Position numbers and translations under genes: made by a program. A stretch of DNA of 64,000 bases from Thiobacillus denitrificans (GTDB taxonomy: Bacteria; Pseudomonadota; Gammaproteobacteria; Burkholderiales; Thiobacillaceae), in NCBI GenBank assembly GCA_020723405.1, contig DYIY01000002.1, positions 310,001-374,000 of the forward strand. Reading direction: 5' to 3'. The notes under the pieces are model-generated. The model was not told the DNA's origin. It saw only the letters and a program-made list of their open reading frames with translations, and did no database searches. This document shows positions 15,049 to 22,326 of the stretch, piece after piece (the stretch's first letter is position 1; each line of letters starts with the position of its first letter).

Positions 15049-15548
15049 GCCTTGCCGCCCAACAGGGCGCCCAGGAACCCCCGCCGGCTCACCGGCGCTT
15101 CCAGTTTGGCGTTGAGTCCTTCGGCCGGGGCCGGCGGCTCCGGGGTGACCGGGGTGAAGACCTCTCCCAGCACGGCGGCCGCCACTTCCCGGGCCTGGTC
15201 CATGGTGGCGAAGTCGAACATGGGGGAAAACAGGGAACTGGTGAGGTAGGGCCCCAGTTCCTCCTCCTGGGCGGTGAGGAATTCGTAGGTGCCGGAGGGG
15301 AAGGTGCGCTCCCGCCGGGTGCCGCTGCCCACGTCGTACCAGGTGGAGGCTGGGCTGGGCAGGCAGATGAGGCTCATGAACCAGGGGGTGATGAGCACTC
15401 CGACCCACTCGTTGTCACAGCGGCGGAAGCCCACCGCCTCCACCGCCAGGGCCGGGTTGACCAGGCCCACACCGGCCATGCGGGTGGCGGAGATGTGGCG
15501 GAACACGTCTTCCAGGAAGCGGGAGGGGTTTTCGCTGTCTTCAGCCAT
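15045..15548 (-). CDS. hupJ: [NiFe] hydrogenase assembly chaperone HupJ (HybE/HoxT family)
   Basis: 167 residues from MAEDSENPS at 15548. The HybE-like core is seen in EAVGFRRCDNEWVGVLITPWFMSLICLPSP and in the RTFPSGTYEF and SLFSPMFDFA segments. After a proline-rich linker the protein ends SRRGFLGALLGGKA, a twin-arginine-like tail that I recall in other members of this family. Proposed role: chaperone that keeps the unprocessed subunits from early export or association. It overlaps hupI by 8 bases upstream and hupK by 4 downstream. Confidence 0.9.
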   Translation of the reverse strand: MAEDSENPSRFLEDVFRHISATRMAGVGLVNPALAVEAVGFRRCDNEWVGVLITPWFMSLICLPSPASTWYDVGSGTRRERTFPSGTYEFLTAQEEELGPYLTSSLFSPMFDFATMDQAREVAAAVLGEVFTPVTPEPPAPAEGLNAKLEAPVSRRGFLGALLGGKA

Positions 15549-15759
15549 GATCCACCACCATGAACTGTTCCCGGGCGCCGTCGCATTGGGGGCAGCGCCA
15601 ATGCTCGGGCAGATCGACGAAGGCGGTGCCGGGGGGAATCTGCCACACCGGGTCGCCCAGGGCCGGGTCATAGACGTACCAGCAGATCTTGCACTCCAGC
15701 CGGGCATCGGGGGGCAGACGGCTGGCATCGCCCAGGTAGGAGCCTTCAAAGGTGGCCAT
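15541..15759 (-). CDS. hupI: Rubredoxin HupI
   Basis: A 72-residue rubredoxin from the ATG at 15759 (MATFEGSYLGDASR), the start I prefer by family comparison; an upstream ATG at 15792 would add 11 residues. The iron site is complete: CKICWYVYDP and CPQC, with the PPGTAFVDLPEHWRC segment between. Neither start has a clear ribosome site, and a perfect 8-bp hairpin lies just upstream (15801-15822). HupI/HoxR rubredoxins help build the proximal cluster of HupS in the presence of oxygen, which fits the six-cysteine cluster seen in this HupS. Confidence 0.93.
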   Translation of the reverse strand: MATFEGSYLGDASRLPPDARLECKICWYVYDPALGDPVWQIPPGTAFVDLPEHWRCPQCDGAREQFMVVDHG

Positions 15760-15800
15760 GGGAGAAGCGTGATCCAATTTGCAGTGCAACATGATGGCCC

Positions 15801-15822
15801 GGGAGACAGGGACTTGTCTCCC
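15801..15822 (-). other. Perfect hairpin in the hupH-hupI spacer
   Basis: GGGAGACA and TGTCTCCC form an 8-bp stem with a 6-base loop. There is no T-run, so it is not a terminator. It sits 9 bases before the ATG at 15792 on the mRNA and could mask or set the rubredoxin start. Confidence 0.6.
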
Positions 15823-15848
15823 CCCAAACCATCAGGGTCTTTACTGGA

Positions 15849-16676
15849 TCAGCCGATCCAGTCCAGCACTTCCGCCAGCCGCTCGGCGCTGTCCTGCAAG
15901 TCCTCGGCGGCAGCCCGGGCCACTTCCGGCACGTCGGTGATTTCCAGGGTGTTGAGGATGAGGGCGTCCTGGGAGTTGAAATACTGCACCCACCAGACCC
16001 GACGGATGCCGGTGGCGGTGATGCGGCAGTTGCCGTAGCCCCGGGACAGCAGGGTCATCCGCCCCCGGCCCAGGCGCTGGTCCAGCCAGGCACCATCTTC
16101 AGGCCCGAAGGGCAACAGGGACAGATTGATGACGTGACTGTCCGGCCGGGTCACCCGGTCGGCGATCTCGGCCAGCAGGGCCGGCGCGTTGACCACACCA
16201 GGACCGGCTTCAGCGGCATGGGGTGCGGATTGGCCGTACCGGGCCATGGCGCGGAGGGCGCCGGGTACGTCGCCCACTTCCACCCGGTCGGCATAGGGAT
16301 GTCCCTCGTGGTCCTGGCCGCGCAGCCGCCAAACACCGGCAAACACGCTCTCCTGGACGGACAGGCTGCCAGCTTCACCCTGGACCTGGGCGCTCACCTC
16401 GCCTTCACCGAGCAATTGGTCGATGAGTTGGCGGTCAGTTCTGTTCAGGCCGGCCATATCCATGGCGATGGCTGGATCACCCGGACGCCAGGCCCGGACG
16501 GCAGAGAGCAGCCCGCCAAGCCAGGCCCGCGCCGGGGGCGCCACTTCGTCGGCCTCGGGCAGGCTGGGGGTCTGGTAGGTGCGCATGTCGTGGGGCATGG
16601 GCAGGTAATCCAGGGTCTCATCCTCTTGCTGGCTGCCGGGGCCAAGCGCAACGACTGGAATAGGGAAGGCGTGCAT
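15849..16676 (-). CDS. hupH: Hydrogenase expression/formation protein HupH
   Basis: 275 residues from MHAFPIPVV at 16676; the frame upstream of this ATG overlaps hupG and is not coding. HupH/HoxQ family features: the acidic N-terminal region with MPHDMRTYQTP, a GEGEVSAQV segment, the VFAGVWRL strand and the C-terminal YGNCRITATG / VWWVQYFNSQD block. It acts with HupG in maturation of the exported small subunit under oxygen. The spacing to hupG is 8 bp. The spacer to hupI (about 90 bp) holds the hairpin described separately. Confidence 0.93.
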   Translation of the reverse strand: MHAFPIPVVALGPGSQQEDETLDYLPMPHDMRTYQTPSLPEADEVAPPARAWLGGLLSAVRAWRPGDPAIAMDMAGLNRTDRQLIDQLLGEGEVSAQVQGEAGSLSVQESVFAGVWRLRGQDHEGHPYADRVEVGDVPGALRAMARYGQSAPHAAEAGPGVVNAPALLAEIADRVTRPDSHVINLSLLPFGPEDGAWLDQRLGRGRMTLLSRGYGNCRITATGIRRVWWVQYFNSQDALILNTLEITDVPEVARAAAEDLQDSAERLAEVLDWIG

Positions 16677-16684
16677 GGCGGACC

Positions 16685-17128
16685 TCAATGGCAGGTGGCG
16701 GAGGAAGGGGTGGCGGTCTGGACCGGGATGCCCACGGAGGGCGGCCGGGAGGCGGGGGTGGCCAGCAGTTCGCCGATGCGTTGCAGGTAGACGGACCAGT
16801 CCTGGATGCCGCTCACCGCACCCACGTAACCACCCTCCCGGACAAAGACCAGGGTGGGCCAGCGGTTGAAACCGAAACGGGTTTGCAGGGACGAGTCCAG
16901 GGCGGCGTCGGCCACACCGGCGCGGAAGCGTCCTGGGAAAGCCCGCAGCAGTTCCGGCAGCACCACCGCCACGTCCAGGCATTCCGGGTGCTGGATGGGG
17001 TCGCCGGCACAGAACAGCACGGCGTCGCCGGGGGCGGCCAGGAAGGGTTCCAGGTTGTCGGCATCCAGGCGGGGGTAACCGAATTCGTCGACGAGACGGG
17101 CGATCAGGGCATGCATGGGAAGGCTCAT
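16685..17128 (-). CDS. hupG: Hydrogenase maturation protein HupG (HyaE/HoxO family)
   Basis: 147 residues with a thioredoxin-like fold lacking a CxxC redox pair: DAVLFCAGDP, CLDVAVVLPELLRAF, LQTRFGFNRWPTLVFVREGGYVG, IQDWSVYLQRI. The HoxO/HyaE family binds the Tat-signal-bearing small subunit and holds it until cofactors are in place. The start overlaps the hupF stop by 4 bases. The C-terminal tail (PSVGIPVQTATPSSATCH) is low in complexity and probably disordered. Confidence 0.92.
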   Translation of the reverse strand: MSLPMHALIARLVDEFGYPRLDADNLEPFLAAPGDAVLFCAGDPIQHPECLDVAVVLPELLRAFPGRFRAGVADAALDSSLQTRFGFNRWPTLVFVREGGYVGAVSGIQDWSVYLQRIGELLATPASRPPSVGIPVQTATPSSATCH

Positions 17129-17430
17129 GAAGGGGCTCCTCGCAGATGGGGCGGTAGTTCCGGGGTGCGGCCGATCAGGTCGGCAAAGTGGGCGGACAGG
17201 TCGGTCTCGCCGTCCATGGCCGCCTCCAGGCCATCCAGGGCGGCGTTGATGCGCTGGGCGGACTCGGCGTCGATGACTTCCCGGGCGGCGTCGATGAAGG
17301 CCAGCAGCCAGGTGCCCGGGGGCTGCTCGCCCACCAGGGCCAGGTCAAGCTGGCGCAGGCCGCCACGGCCCTGGCAAAGGGCCACGTAGCCGTGGCATTC
17401 GACGACTTGCATGGGGAGGCCTAGGCACAT
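17125..17430 (-). CDS. hupF: HypC-like hydrogenase chaperone HupF (HoxL)
   Basis: 101 residues, starting MCLGLPMQVVE with the same C2 as HypC, followed by the barrel core (LDLALVGEQPPGTWLLAFIDAAREVI). It is longer than HypC and has a helical C-terminal extension (QRINAALDGLEAAM). HupF/HoxL helps protect or deliver the active-site unit to the HupL precursor when oxygen is present. A 202-bp gap to hupD upstream holds repeat doublet 9, so coupling to hupD has been lost. Confidence 0.95.
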   Translation of the reverse strand: MCLGLPMQVVECHGYVALCQGRGGLRQLDLALVGEQPPGTWLLAFIDAAREVIDAESAQRINAALDGLEAAMDGETDLSAHFADLIGRTPELPPHLRGAPS

Positions 17431-17462
17431 GGGGAGGGGTCCTGGTGAATTTGGGCGGCGTT

Positions 17463-17605
17463 AAATCCCCCCCAGCCCCCCTTTACGAAAGGGGGGAGCA
17501 GCGTCGCCAGGGTGGGGAAGGCTTTCCGGCCCAGCGAAGCTTGATGACGCTCAGCACACCACCAGCCTGTTCCCCCCCTTTGCAAAGGGGGGTTAGGGGG
17601 GATTT
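17463..17605. repeat. Inverted-repeat doublet 9, between hupD and hupF
   Basis: AAATCCCCCCCAGCC arm and inverse GGGGGGATTT arm, 143 bp with a longer spacer (about 70 bp). It fills most of the hupD-hupF gap. It is the last copy of this family in the window; none is seen from 17.6 to 64 kb. Confidence 0.9.
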
Positions 17606-17632
17606 GCGACGCGTCCATTTGCGACACGTCCC

Positions 17633-18271
17633 TCACCCCCCCACCCCCAGAAACCGCCCATCCCCCATCCGGCAGGCCATTTCCGCGCTGGGCCGCTGGC
17701 CCTCGTACACGTCCATGGCCAGGCTTTCCAGGGTGAGGGACGCGGGGGAGCCCTCACGCCGCTCCGGCCGGGCCAGCCAGCCATAGAGGGTGTCCAGGGC
17801 CAGCCTCAGGGCTTCGGGGATGCGGGATTTCACCGTGTCCGACAGGCTGCCGCCGTAGTCGTCCAGCACTTCCGGCTGGCAGCCGATGAGGGTGATGGCC
17901 TCCGGACTCCAGCCCCGCAGGCGGGCGACGGAGAGCACTTCCTGGAAGCCGGTCTGGTGCAGGCTCATCTTCTTCACCCCCATGAAGGCGGGCACTTCGT
18001 CATCCCGCACCACTTTCAGGGTGCCGGGTTCCAGGCCGTAGTCCACGGCGTCGAAGATGAGCAGGCGCCGGCAACCCTCCACGTAGGGCAACAGATAGAG
18101 GCCCTGGGTGCCGCCGTCCAGCAGGTGCACCCCGGGGCGGAAGCCCCACTCGGCGTGAAGCCGTTCCAGGGCCCGGATACCGAAGCCCTCATCGGCCCAG
18201 AGCAGGTTGCCGATGCCCAGGATCAAAGTGTCGCAGCGGTAGTCCAGGTCGTTCACGGCCAGGGGTTTCAC
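17633..18271 (-). CDS. hupD: Hydrogenase large-subunit maturation protease HupD
   Basis: 212 residues from a GTG at 18271 that overlaps the hupC stop (GTGA). Motifs of the HybD/HycI family: GIGNLLWADEGFG with the nickel-sensing glutamate, DAVDYG with the aspartate, and SLHQTGFQEVL with the histidine. It removes the C-terminal peptide of HupL after the histidine of DPCLACSTH once the metal site is filled. A GTG at 18256 could be the start instead. The C-terminal region (after the TLYGWLARPER segment) is longer than in the short protease forms. Confidence 0.94.
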   Translation of the reverse strand: MKPLAVNDLDYRCDTLILGIGNLLWADEGFGIRALERLHAEWGFRPGVHLLDGGTQGLYLLPYVEGCRRLLIFDAVDYGLEPGTLKVVRDDEVPAFMGVKKMSLHQTGFQEVLSVARLRGWSPEAITLIGCQPEVLDDYGGSLSDTVKSRIPEALRLALDTLYGWLARPERREGSPASLTLESLAMDVYEGQRPSAEMACRMGDGRFLGVGG

Positions 18272-18984
18272 GGTTTGTCGTCCTTGAACATGCGCCACCC
18301 GGACAGCATGGTGGACACCAGGCTCTGCCGGGACATGATGTCTTCCCGGATGGCGGCATAGACGTGGATGAGCACGAACACCACGAACACCCACAGGCCC
18401 ACGTGGTGCCAGGTATGCACGTCCTGGCTCTGGCCGAACAGGGGGATCACCCAGGAGGTGAACAGGCTGTGGGCCCAACTGCCTTCCTGAGCGCCCTCGC
18501 CGTAGAGAGCGAAGCCGGTGATGATCATGAACACTGCGGTGGTGAGGAACATCGTGAACATGGCCAACTGGGCCAGGGGGTTGTGGCCCACGTACTTCTT
18601 CGGGTCCGGCTCCAGGAAGAGATACCAGCGCAGTTCGAAGAGCACTTCCCGCCACCATCTGGCGTTGAAGATGGGCAGGATGAACATCTGCCGGGCGTGG
18701 TGGTTGCCCACGAAGGCCCAGTAGACCCGGCCCAGCAGGCCGATGAGCAGCACGTAACCGGCGCTGAAGTGGGCGAAGCGGATGTAGCCCATGAGGAAGT
18801 TCTCGCTGGCCTCGCCGGGCTGGCTGGGCAGGGGGCTGGCGATGAACCAGCCGGAAATGGCCAGCACCGTGATGGCCAGGGCGTTGACCCAGTGCCAGAG
18901 CCGGACCGGTGCTTCGTAAACGTAGACCGCCTTGACCGCTCGCCCGTGGGCTGCGGCTTCCTGCATGTCCTGTGCTGAAAGCAT
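18268..18984 (-). CDS. hupC: Hydrogenase cytochrome b subunit HupC
   Basis: 238 residues, four membrane segments at about 31-50, 69-91, 138-160 and 191-213. Candidate haem ligands are H31, H72, H194 and H207. It anchors HupSL on the periplasmic face and passes electrons to quinone. A strong ribosome site (AAGGAG, 7 bases before the ATG) is present, which fits translation independent of hupL: the 135-bp hupL-hupC gap is occupied by a palindromic repeat. Confidence 0.96.
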   Translation of the reverse strand: MLSAQDMQEAAAHGRAVKAVYVYEAPVRLWHWVNALAITVLAISGWFIASPLPSQPGEASENFLMGYIRFAHFSAGYVLLIGLLGRVYWAFVGNHHARQMFILPIFNARWWREVLFELRWYLFLEPDPKKYVGHNPLAQLAMFTMFLTTAVFMIITGFALYGEGAQEGSWAHSLFTSWVIPLFGQSQDVHTWHHVGLWVFVVFVLIHVYAAIREDIMSRQSLVSTMLSGWRMFKDDKP

Positions 18985-19001
18985 GTGCTTCTCCTTTTTG
19001 A

Positions 19002-19113
19002 GCGGGTAGTCGGTAGTGGGTAGTCGGTAGCCGTTTCACCGCGCCGGAGGCGCGCAAACAAAGCTACTGACTACTGCTACCGACTACCGACTACCGACTA
19101 CCGGCTACCGACT
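19002..19113. repeat. Palindromic repeat family B, copy 1 (hupL-hupC gap)
   Basis: GCGGGTAGTCGGTAG arms on the left, CTACCGACTACC arms on the right, and a GC-rich centre (GCGCCGGAGGCGC). The right side has four tandem CCGACTA units. The whole can fold into one long hairpin in the middle of the hup operon. Confidence 0.92.
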
Positions 19114-19118
19114 GCGTT

Positions 19119-20915
19119 TCACCGTACCCGCACCTTGCTCATCTCCTGACCGTCCGGCGCCATCACGTGGGTGGAGCAGGCGAGACAAGGATCGAAGCTG
19201 TGCAGGGTGCGCAGGATTTCCAGGGGCTGGTCGGCCTTGGCCACCGGGGTGTTCATCAGGCTGGCCTCGAAGGCGCCGATCTGGCCCTTGCTGTCCCGGG
19301 GGCTGCCGTTCCAGGTGGTGGGCACCACGCACTGGTAGTTGTCGATGCGCCCTTCCTTGATGCGCACCCAGTGGCCCAGGGCGCCCCGGGGCGCTTCGGT
19401 GAAGCCCACGCCCTTGGTCTCCGCCGGCCAGGTGGCAGGCTCCCACTTGTCGATGTTGGCAGTGGACAGGTCGCCGGCCTTCAGGTTGGCCATGAGCTTG
19501 TCCTGGAAGTAGCGCATCTTGTGGGCGGCCCAGGAGGCTTCCAGGCCCCGGGCGGCAGTGCGGCCCAGGGTGGAGAACAGGGCCGGCAGGGGCAGGCCCA
19601 GCTTGCTGAGCACCATGTCCACCGGCTCCTTGAACTCCGGGTTCTTCTGCACGTAGCCGATGATGTAGCGGGCCAGGGGGCCCACTTCCATGGCGTGGCC
19701 CTTCCAGCGGGGGGCCTTGATCCAGGAGTACTTGCCGCCTTCGTCGATCTGCTCGATGTGGGTGGAAGTGCCCTTGGCGTTCTTGCCCAGCTCGTAGTGG
19801 GGCGCGGTTTCCCCGTCCCAGGGGTGGAGGCCTTTGCCCGGCGCATCGCCTTCGTACTTGAACCAGGAGTGATCCACGAATTCCTGGATCTGGGTGGGGT
19901 CCCGCAGGTCCACGTCATGGACCTTGGTGAGGTCGCCGTTGATGATGGCGCCCCGGGGCAGCATGAGGTTGGCGGCCGAGTAGTCGTTGGCCTTGTCCGG
20001 GATGTCGCCATAGGACAGCACCGACCGGGAGGACAGGCCACCGCCGTAGGTCCAGTCCTTGTAGAAGGAGGCGATGGCCAGCAGGTCCGGGATGTAGACG
20101 TTGTCGATGAAGTCGATGGTCCGGTCGATGATGTAGGACACCAGGTTCAGGCGTTCCATGTTCACCGCCCCCACGGCGCCGGTGTCGTGGACGTTGATGG
20201 CGCAGGGCACGCCGCCCACCAGCCAGTTGGGGTGGGGGTTCTTGCCGCCGTAGATGGTGTGGATCTTGACGATGTCCTTCTGGAAATCCAGGGCTTCCAG
20301 GTAGTGGGCCACAGCCATCAGGTTGGCTTCCGGGGGCAGCTTGTAGGCCGGGTTGCCCCAGTAGCCGTTCATGAAGGGGCCCAGCTGGCCCGATTCCACG
20401 AACTTTTTCAGGCGGTTCTGGATGTCGCGGAAGTAGCCCGGGGAAGACAGGGGCCAGGAGGAAATGCTCTGGGCCAGGGCCGAGGTGGCCTTGGGGTCCG
20501 CCTTCAGAGCCGACACCACGTCCACCCAGTCCAGGGCGTGCAGGTGATAGAAGTGCACCAGGTGGTCGTGGGCCTGGAGGGTCAACTGCATGATGTTGCG
20601 GATGCTGTTGGCGTTCTCCGGAATCTTGATGGCCAGGGCGTCTTCCACGGCCCGCACGCTGGTCAGGGCGTGGGTGCCGGTGCAGACGCCGCAGATCCGT
20701 TCGGTGAAGGCCCAGGCGTCCCGGGGGTCCCGGCCCTTGAGGATCACTTCCAGGCCCCGCCACATGGTGCCGGTGGAGACGGCGTTGCGGATGGTGTTGC
20801 TGGAATCCAGGTTCACTTCCACCCGCATGTGGCCTTCGATGCGGGTGACCGGGTCCACCACCACCCGCTTGCCGGAGTTGTCGAGCTTGAAGCCTTGGGT
20901 TTCGTAAGCTGCCAT
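19119..20915 (-). CDS. hupL: [NiFe] uptake hydrogenase large subunit
   Basis: 598 residues. Nickel ligands: RICGVC with C75 and C78 near the N-terminus and DPCLACSTH at 575-583 with C577 and C580. The last 15 residues after H583 are the peptide removed by HupD. Other family motifs include [10 protein letters not shown] and the FHxPxxx-like [17 protein letters not shown]. It catalyses H2 oxidation with HupS, in a membrane-bound group 1 enzyme. The gene follows hupS after 11 bp. Together with the HupS cysteines it belongs to the oxygen-tolerant class (group 1d). Confidence 0.98.
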   Translation of the reverse strand: MAAYETQGFKLDNSGKRVVVDPVTRIEGHMRVEVNLDSSNTIRNAVSTGTMWRGLEVILKGRDPRDAWAFTERICGVCTGTHALTSVRAVEDALAIKIPENANSIRNIMQLTLQAHDHLVHFYHLHALDWVDVVSALKADPKATSALAQSISSWPLSSPGYFRDIQNRLKKFVESGQLGPFMNGYWGNPAYKLPPEANLMAVAHYLEALDFQKDIVKIHTIYGGKNPHPNWLVGGVPCAINVHDTGAVGAVNMERLNLVSYIIDRTIDFIDNVYIPDLLAIASFYKDWTYGGGLSSRSVLSYGDIPDKANDYSAANLMLPRGAIINGDLTKVHDVDLRDPTQIQEFVDHSWFKYEGDAPGKGLHPWDGETAPHYELGKNAKGTSTHIEQIDEGGKYSWIKAPRWKGHAMEVGPLARYIIGYVQKNPEFKEPVDMVLSKLGLPLPALFSTLGRTAARGLEASWAAHKMRYFQDKLMANLKAGDLSTANIDKWEPATWPAETKGVGFTEAPRGALGHWVRIKEGRIDNYQCVVPTTWNGSPRDSKGQIGAFEASLMNTPVAKADQPLEILRTLHSFDPCLACSTHVMAPDGQEMSKVRVR

Positions 20916-20926
20916 GTCTGTTTACC

Positions 20927-22006
20927 TCACTTGTCCTGGGTGTCAGCCTGCTTGGTGCGGCTCTGCTTGATGGCGCTCACCGCCGCGTGGGCCACCACGG
21001 CGGCGCCCACCACGCCGGCCACCGTGCCGCCCACCTGGTCGGCGTTGGATTCCACGCCGAACTGCTGGATGCCGGTGACCCGGTCGTAGAAGCCGCCCTT
21101 GTCCCAGAAACCGTCTTCCGAGCAGCCGATGCAGCCGTGCCCCGACTGGATGGGGAAGGACACCCCGCCGTTCCAGCGGGTGGTGGAGCAGGCGTTGTAG
21201 GTGGTGGGGCCCTTGCAGCCCATCTTGTAGAGGCAGTAGCCCTTGCGCGAACCCTCGTCGTCCCAGGCCTCGGCGAACTGGCCGGCGTCGAAGTGGGGCC
21301 GGCGATAGCATTTGTCGTGGATGCGCTGGCCGTAGAACATCTTGGGCCGGCCCTGGCGATCCAGTTCCGGGATGCGGTCGAAGGTCAGCATGTAGGTGAT
21401 GACCCCGGTCATGACCTCGGCGATGGGCGGGCAACCCGGCACCTTGATGATGGGCTTGTCGCTGATGACCTTGTGCACCGGGGTGGCCTGGGTGGGATTG
21501 GGCTTGGCCGCCTGGACGCAGCCCCAGGAAGCGCAGGAGCCCCAGGAGATGATGGCCTTGCAGTCCTTGGCCACGTGCTTCAACTGCTCCACGAAGGGCC
21601 TGCCGCCGATGATGCAGCTCATGCCTTCCTGATTGAGGGGCGGGTTGCCTTCCACCGCCAGGATGTAGTTGCCCTTGTACTTGGTCATGACCTCGTCGAG
21701 GATGGCCTCGGCCTGGTGGCCGGCGGCGGTCATGATGGTGTCGTCGTAGTCCAGGGAGATCATGGACAGCACCGCGTCCTTGGCCAGGGGGTGGCCAGAA
21801 CGGATGAAGGACTCGGAGCAGCAGGTGCACTCCAGGCCGTGGAGCCAGAGCACCGGGGTGCGCGGCTTGGTTTCCATGGCATGGGCGATGCGGGGCACGA
21901 AGGCAGGCCCCAGGCCCAGGGAGGCGGCGGTGAGGCTGCAATATTTGAGGAAGCTGCGGCGGGTGATGCCCTGCCGCCGCATCACCTCGTAGAAGGTTTC
22001 CACCAT
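20927..22006 (-). CDS. hupS: [NiFe] uptake hydrogenase small subunit, oxygen-tolerant type
   Basis: 359 residues. A Tat signal runs to about residue 43 (RRSFLK at 16-21, cleavage after AHA). Counting from M44, the mature protein has C17, C19, C20, C115, C120 and C149: all six ligands of the proximal [4Fe-3S] cluster, including the two extra cysteines (C19, C120) that mark oxygen-tolerant enzymes. Distal and medial cluster ligands follow ([40 protein letters not shown]). A C-terminal hydrophobic helix ([19 protein letters not shown]) anchors the protein in the membrane. It is the first gene of the operon, about 60-75 bases below a candidate sigma-54 promoter. Confidence 0.98.
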   Translation of the reverse strand: MVETFYEVMRRQGITRRSFLKYCSLTAASLGLGPAFVPRIAHAMETKPRTPVLWLHGLECTCCSESFIRSGHPLAKDAVLSMISLDYDDTIMTAAGHQAEAILDEVMTKYKGNYILAVEGNPPLNQEGMSCIIGGRPFVEQLKHVAKDCKAIISWGSCASWGCVQAAKPNPTQATPVHKVISDKPIIKVPGCPPIAEVMTGVITYMLTFDRIPELDRQGRPKMFYGQRIHDKCYRRPHFDAGQFAEAWDDEGSRKGYCLYKMGCKGPTTYNACSTTRWNGGVSFPIQSGHGCIGCSEDGFWDKGGFYDRVTGIQQFGVESNADQVGGTVAGVVGAAVVAHAAVSAIKQSRTKQADTQDK

Positions 22007-22078
22007 GGACTCGATCTCCTCTCGAACGGTTCGAAGGGTTCCGCTTCATCGGGGAAGCGTGAACGTCGAGTCCTCTTT

Positions 22079-22094
22079 ATCAAGAACCATGCCA
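22079..22094 (-). promoter_or_regulatory. Candidate sigma-54 (-24/-12) promoter of the hup operon
   Basis: On the minus strand the sequence reads TGGCATGGTTCTTGAT, which fits the consensus TGGCACG-N4-TTGCW at 14 of 16 positions; the -12 GC is GA. The predicted start is about 60 bases before the hupS ATG. A HoxA-type sigma-54 activator is encoded in the same locus, which supports the call. Confidence 0.65.
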
Positions 22095-22326
22095 GTCCAA
22101 CAGGTATGGATTTGTCACATTAATACAATGGGTTGGATACTGCCCGCGAAGGGCGTACCCAGCATAACGATTACTATGTTTTCATGTCTTTAGACATATT
22201 TGTTAACTATGTAATGACCCAATGTAACCACACAGGCCCTGCTGTTTTTCCCTCTGGGAAGCTATTCGTTGACGCTTGCCGGGTTTCGGCCTTAGTTTCC
22301 CTACCTTCCTTGCCAACGCCACTGCC
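22095..22326. promoter_or_regulatory. AT-rich divergent control region between hupS and the proline-rich protein gene
   Basis: The 320-bp gap between hupS and the gene at 22327 holds no gene. It is clearly richer in A and T than the neighbours, especially at 22150-22215. It contains an inverted repeat ATGTCT-TT-AGACAT (22184-22197), a possible activator site. No consensus IHF or sigma-70 site could be fixed by eye. Confidence 0.5.

Noticed and set aside
15049-15408. N-terminal extension of HupK in the open frame upstream of 15048
   Set aside because: It lies over hupJ in another frame, its residues do not resemble HupK, and the ATG at 15048 gives a normal start with ATGA coupling.
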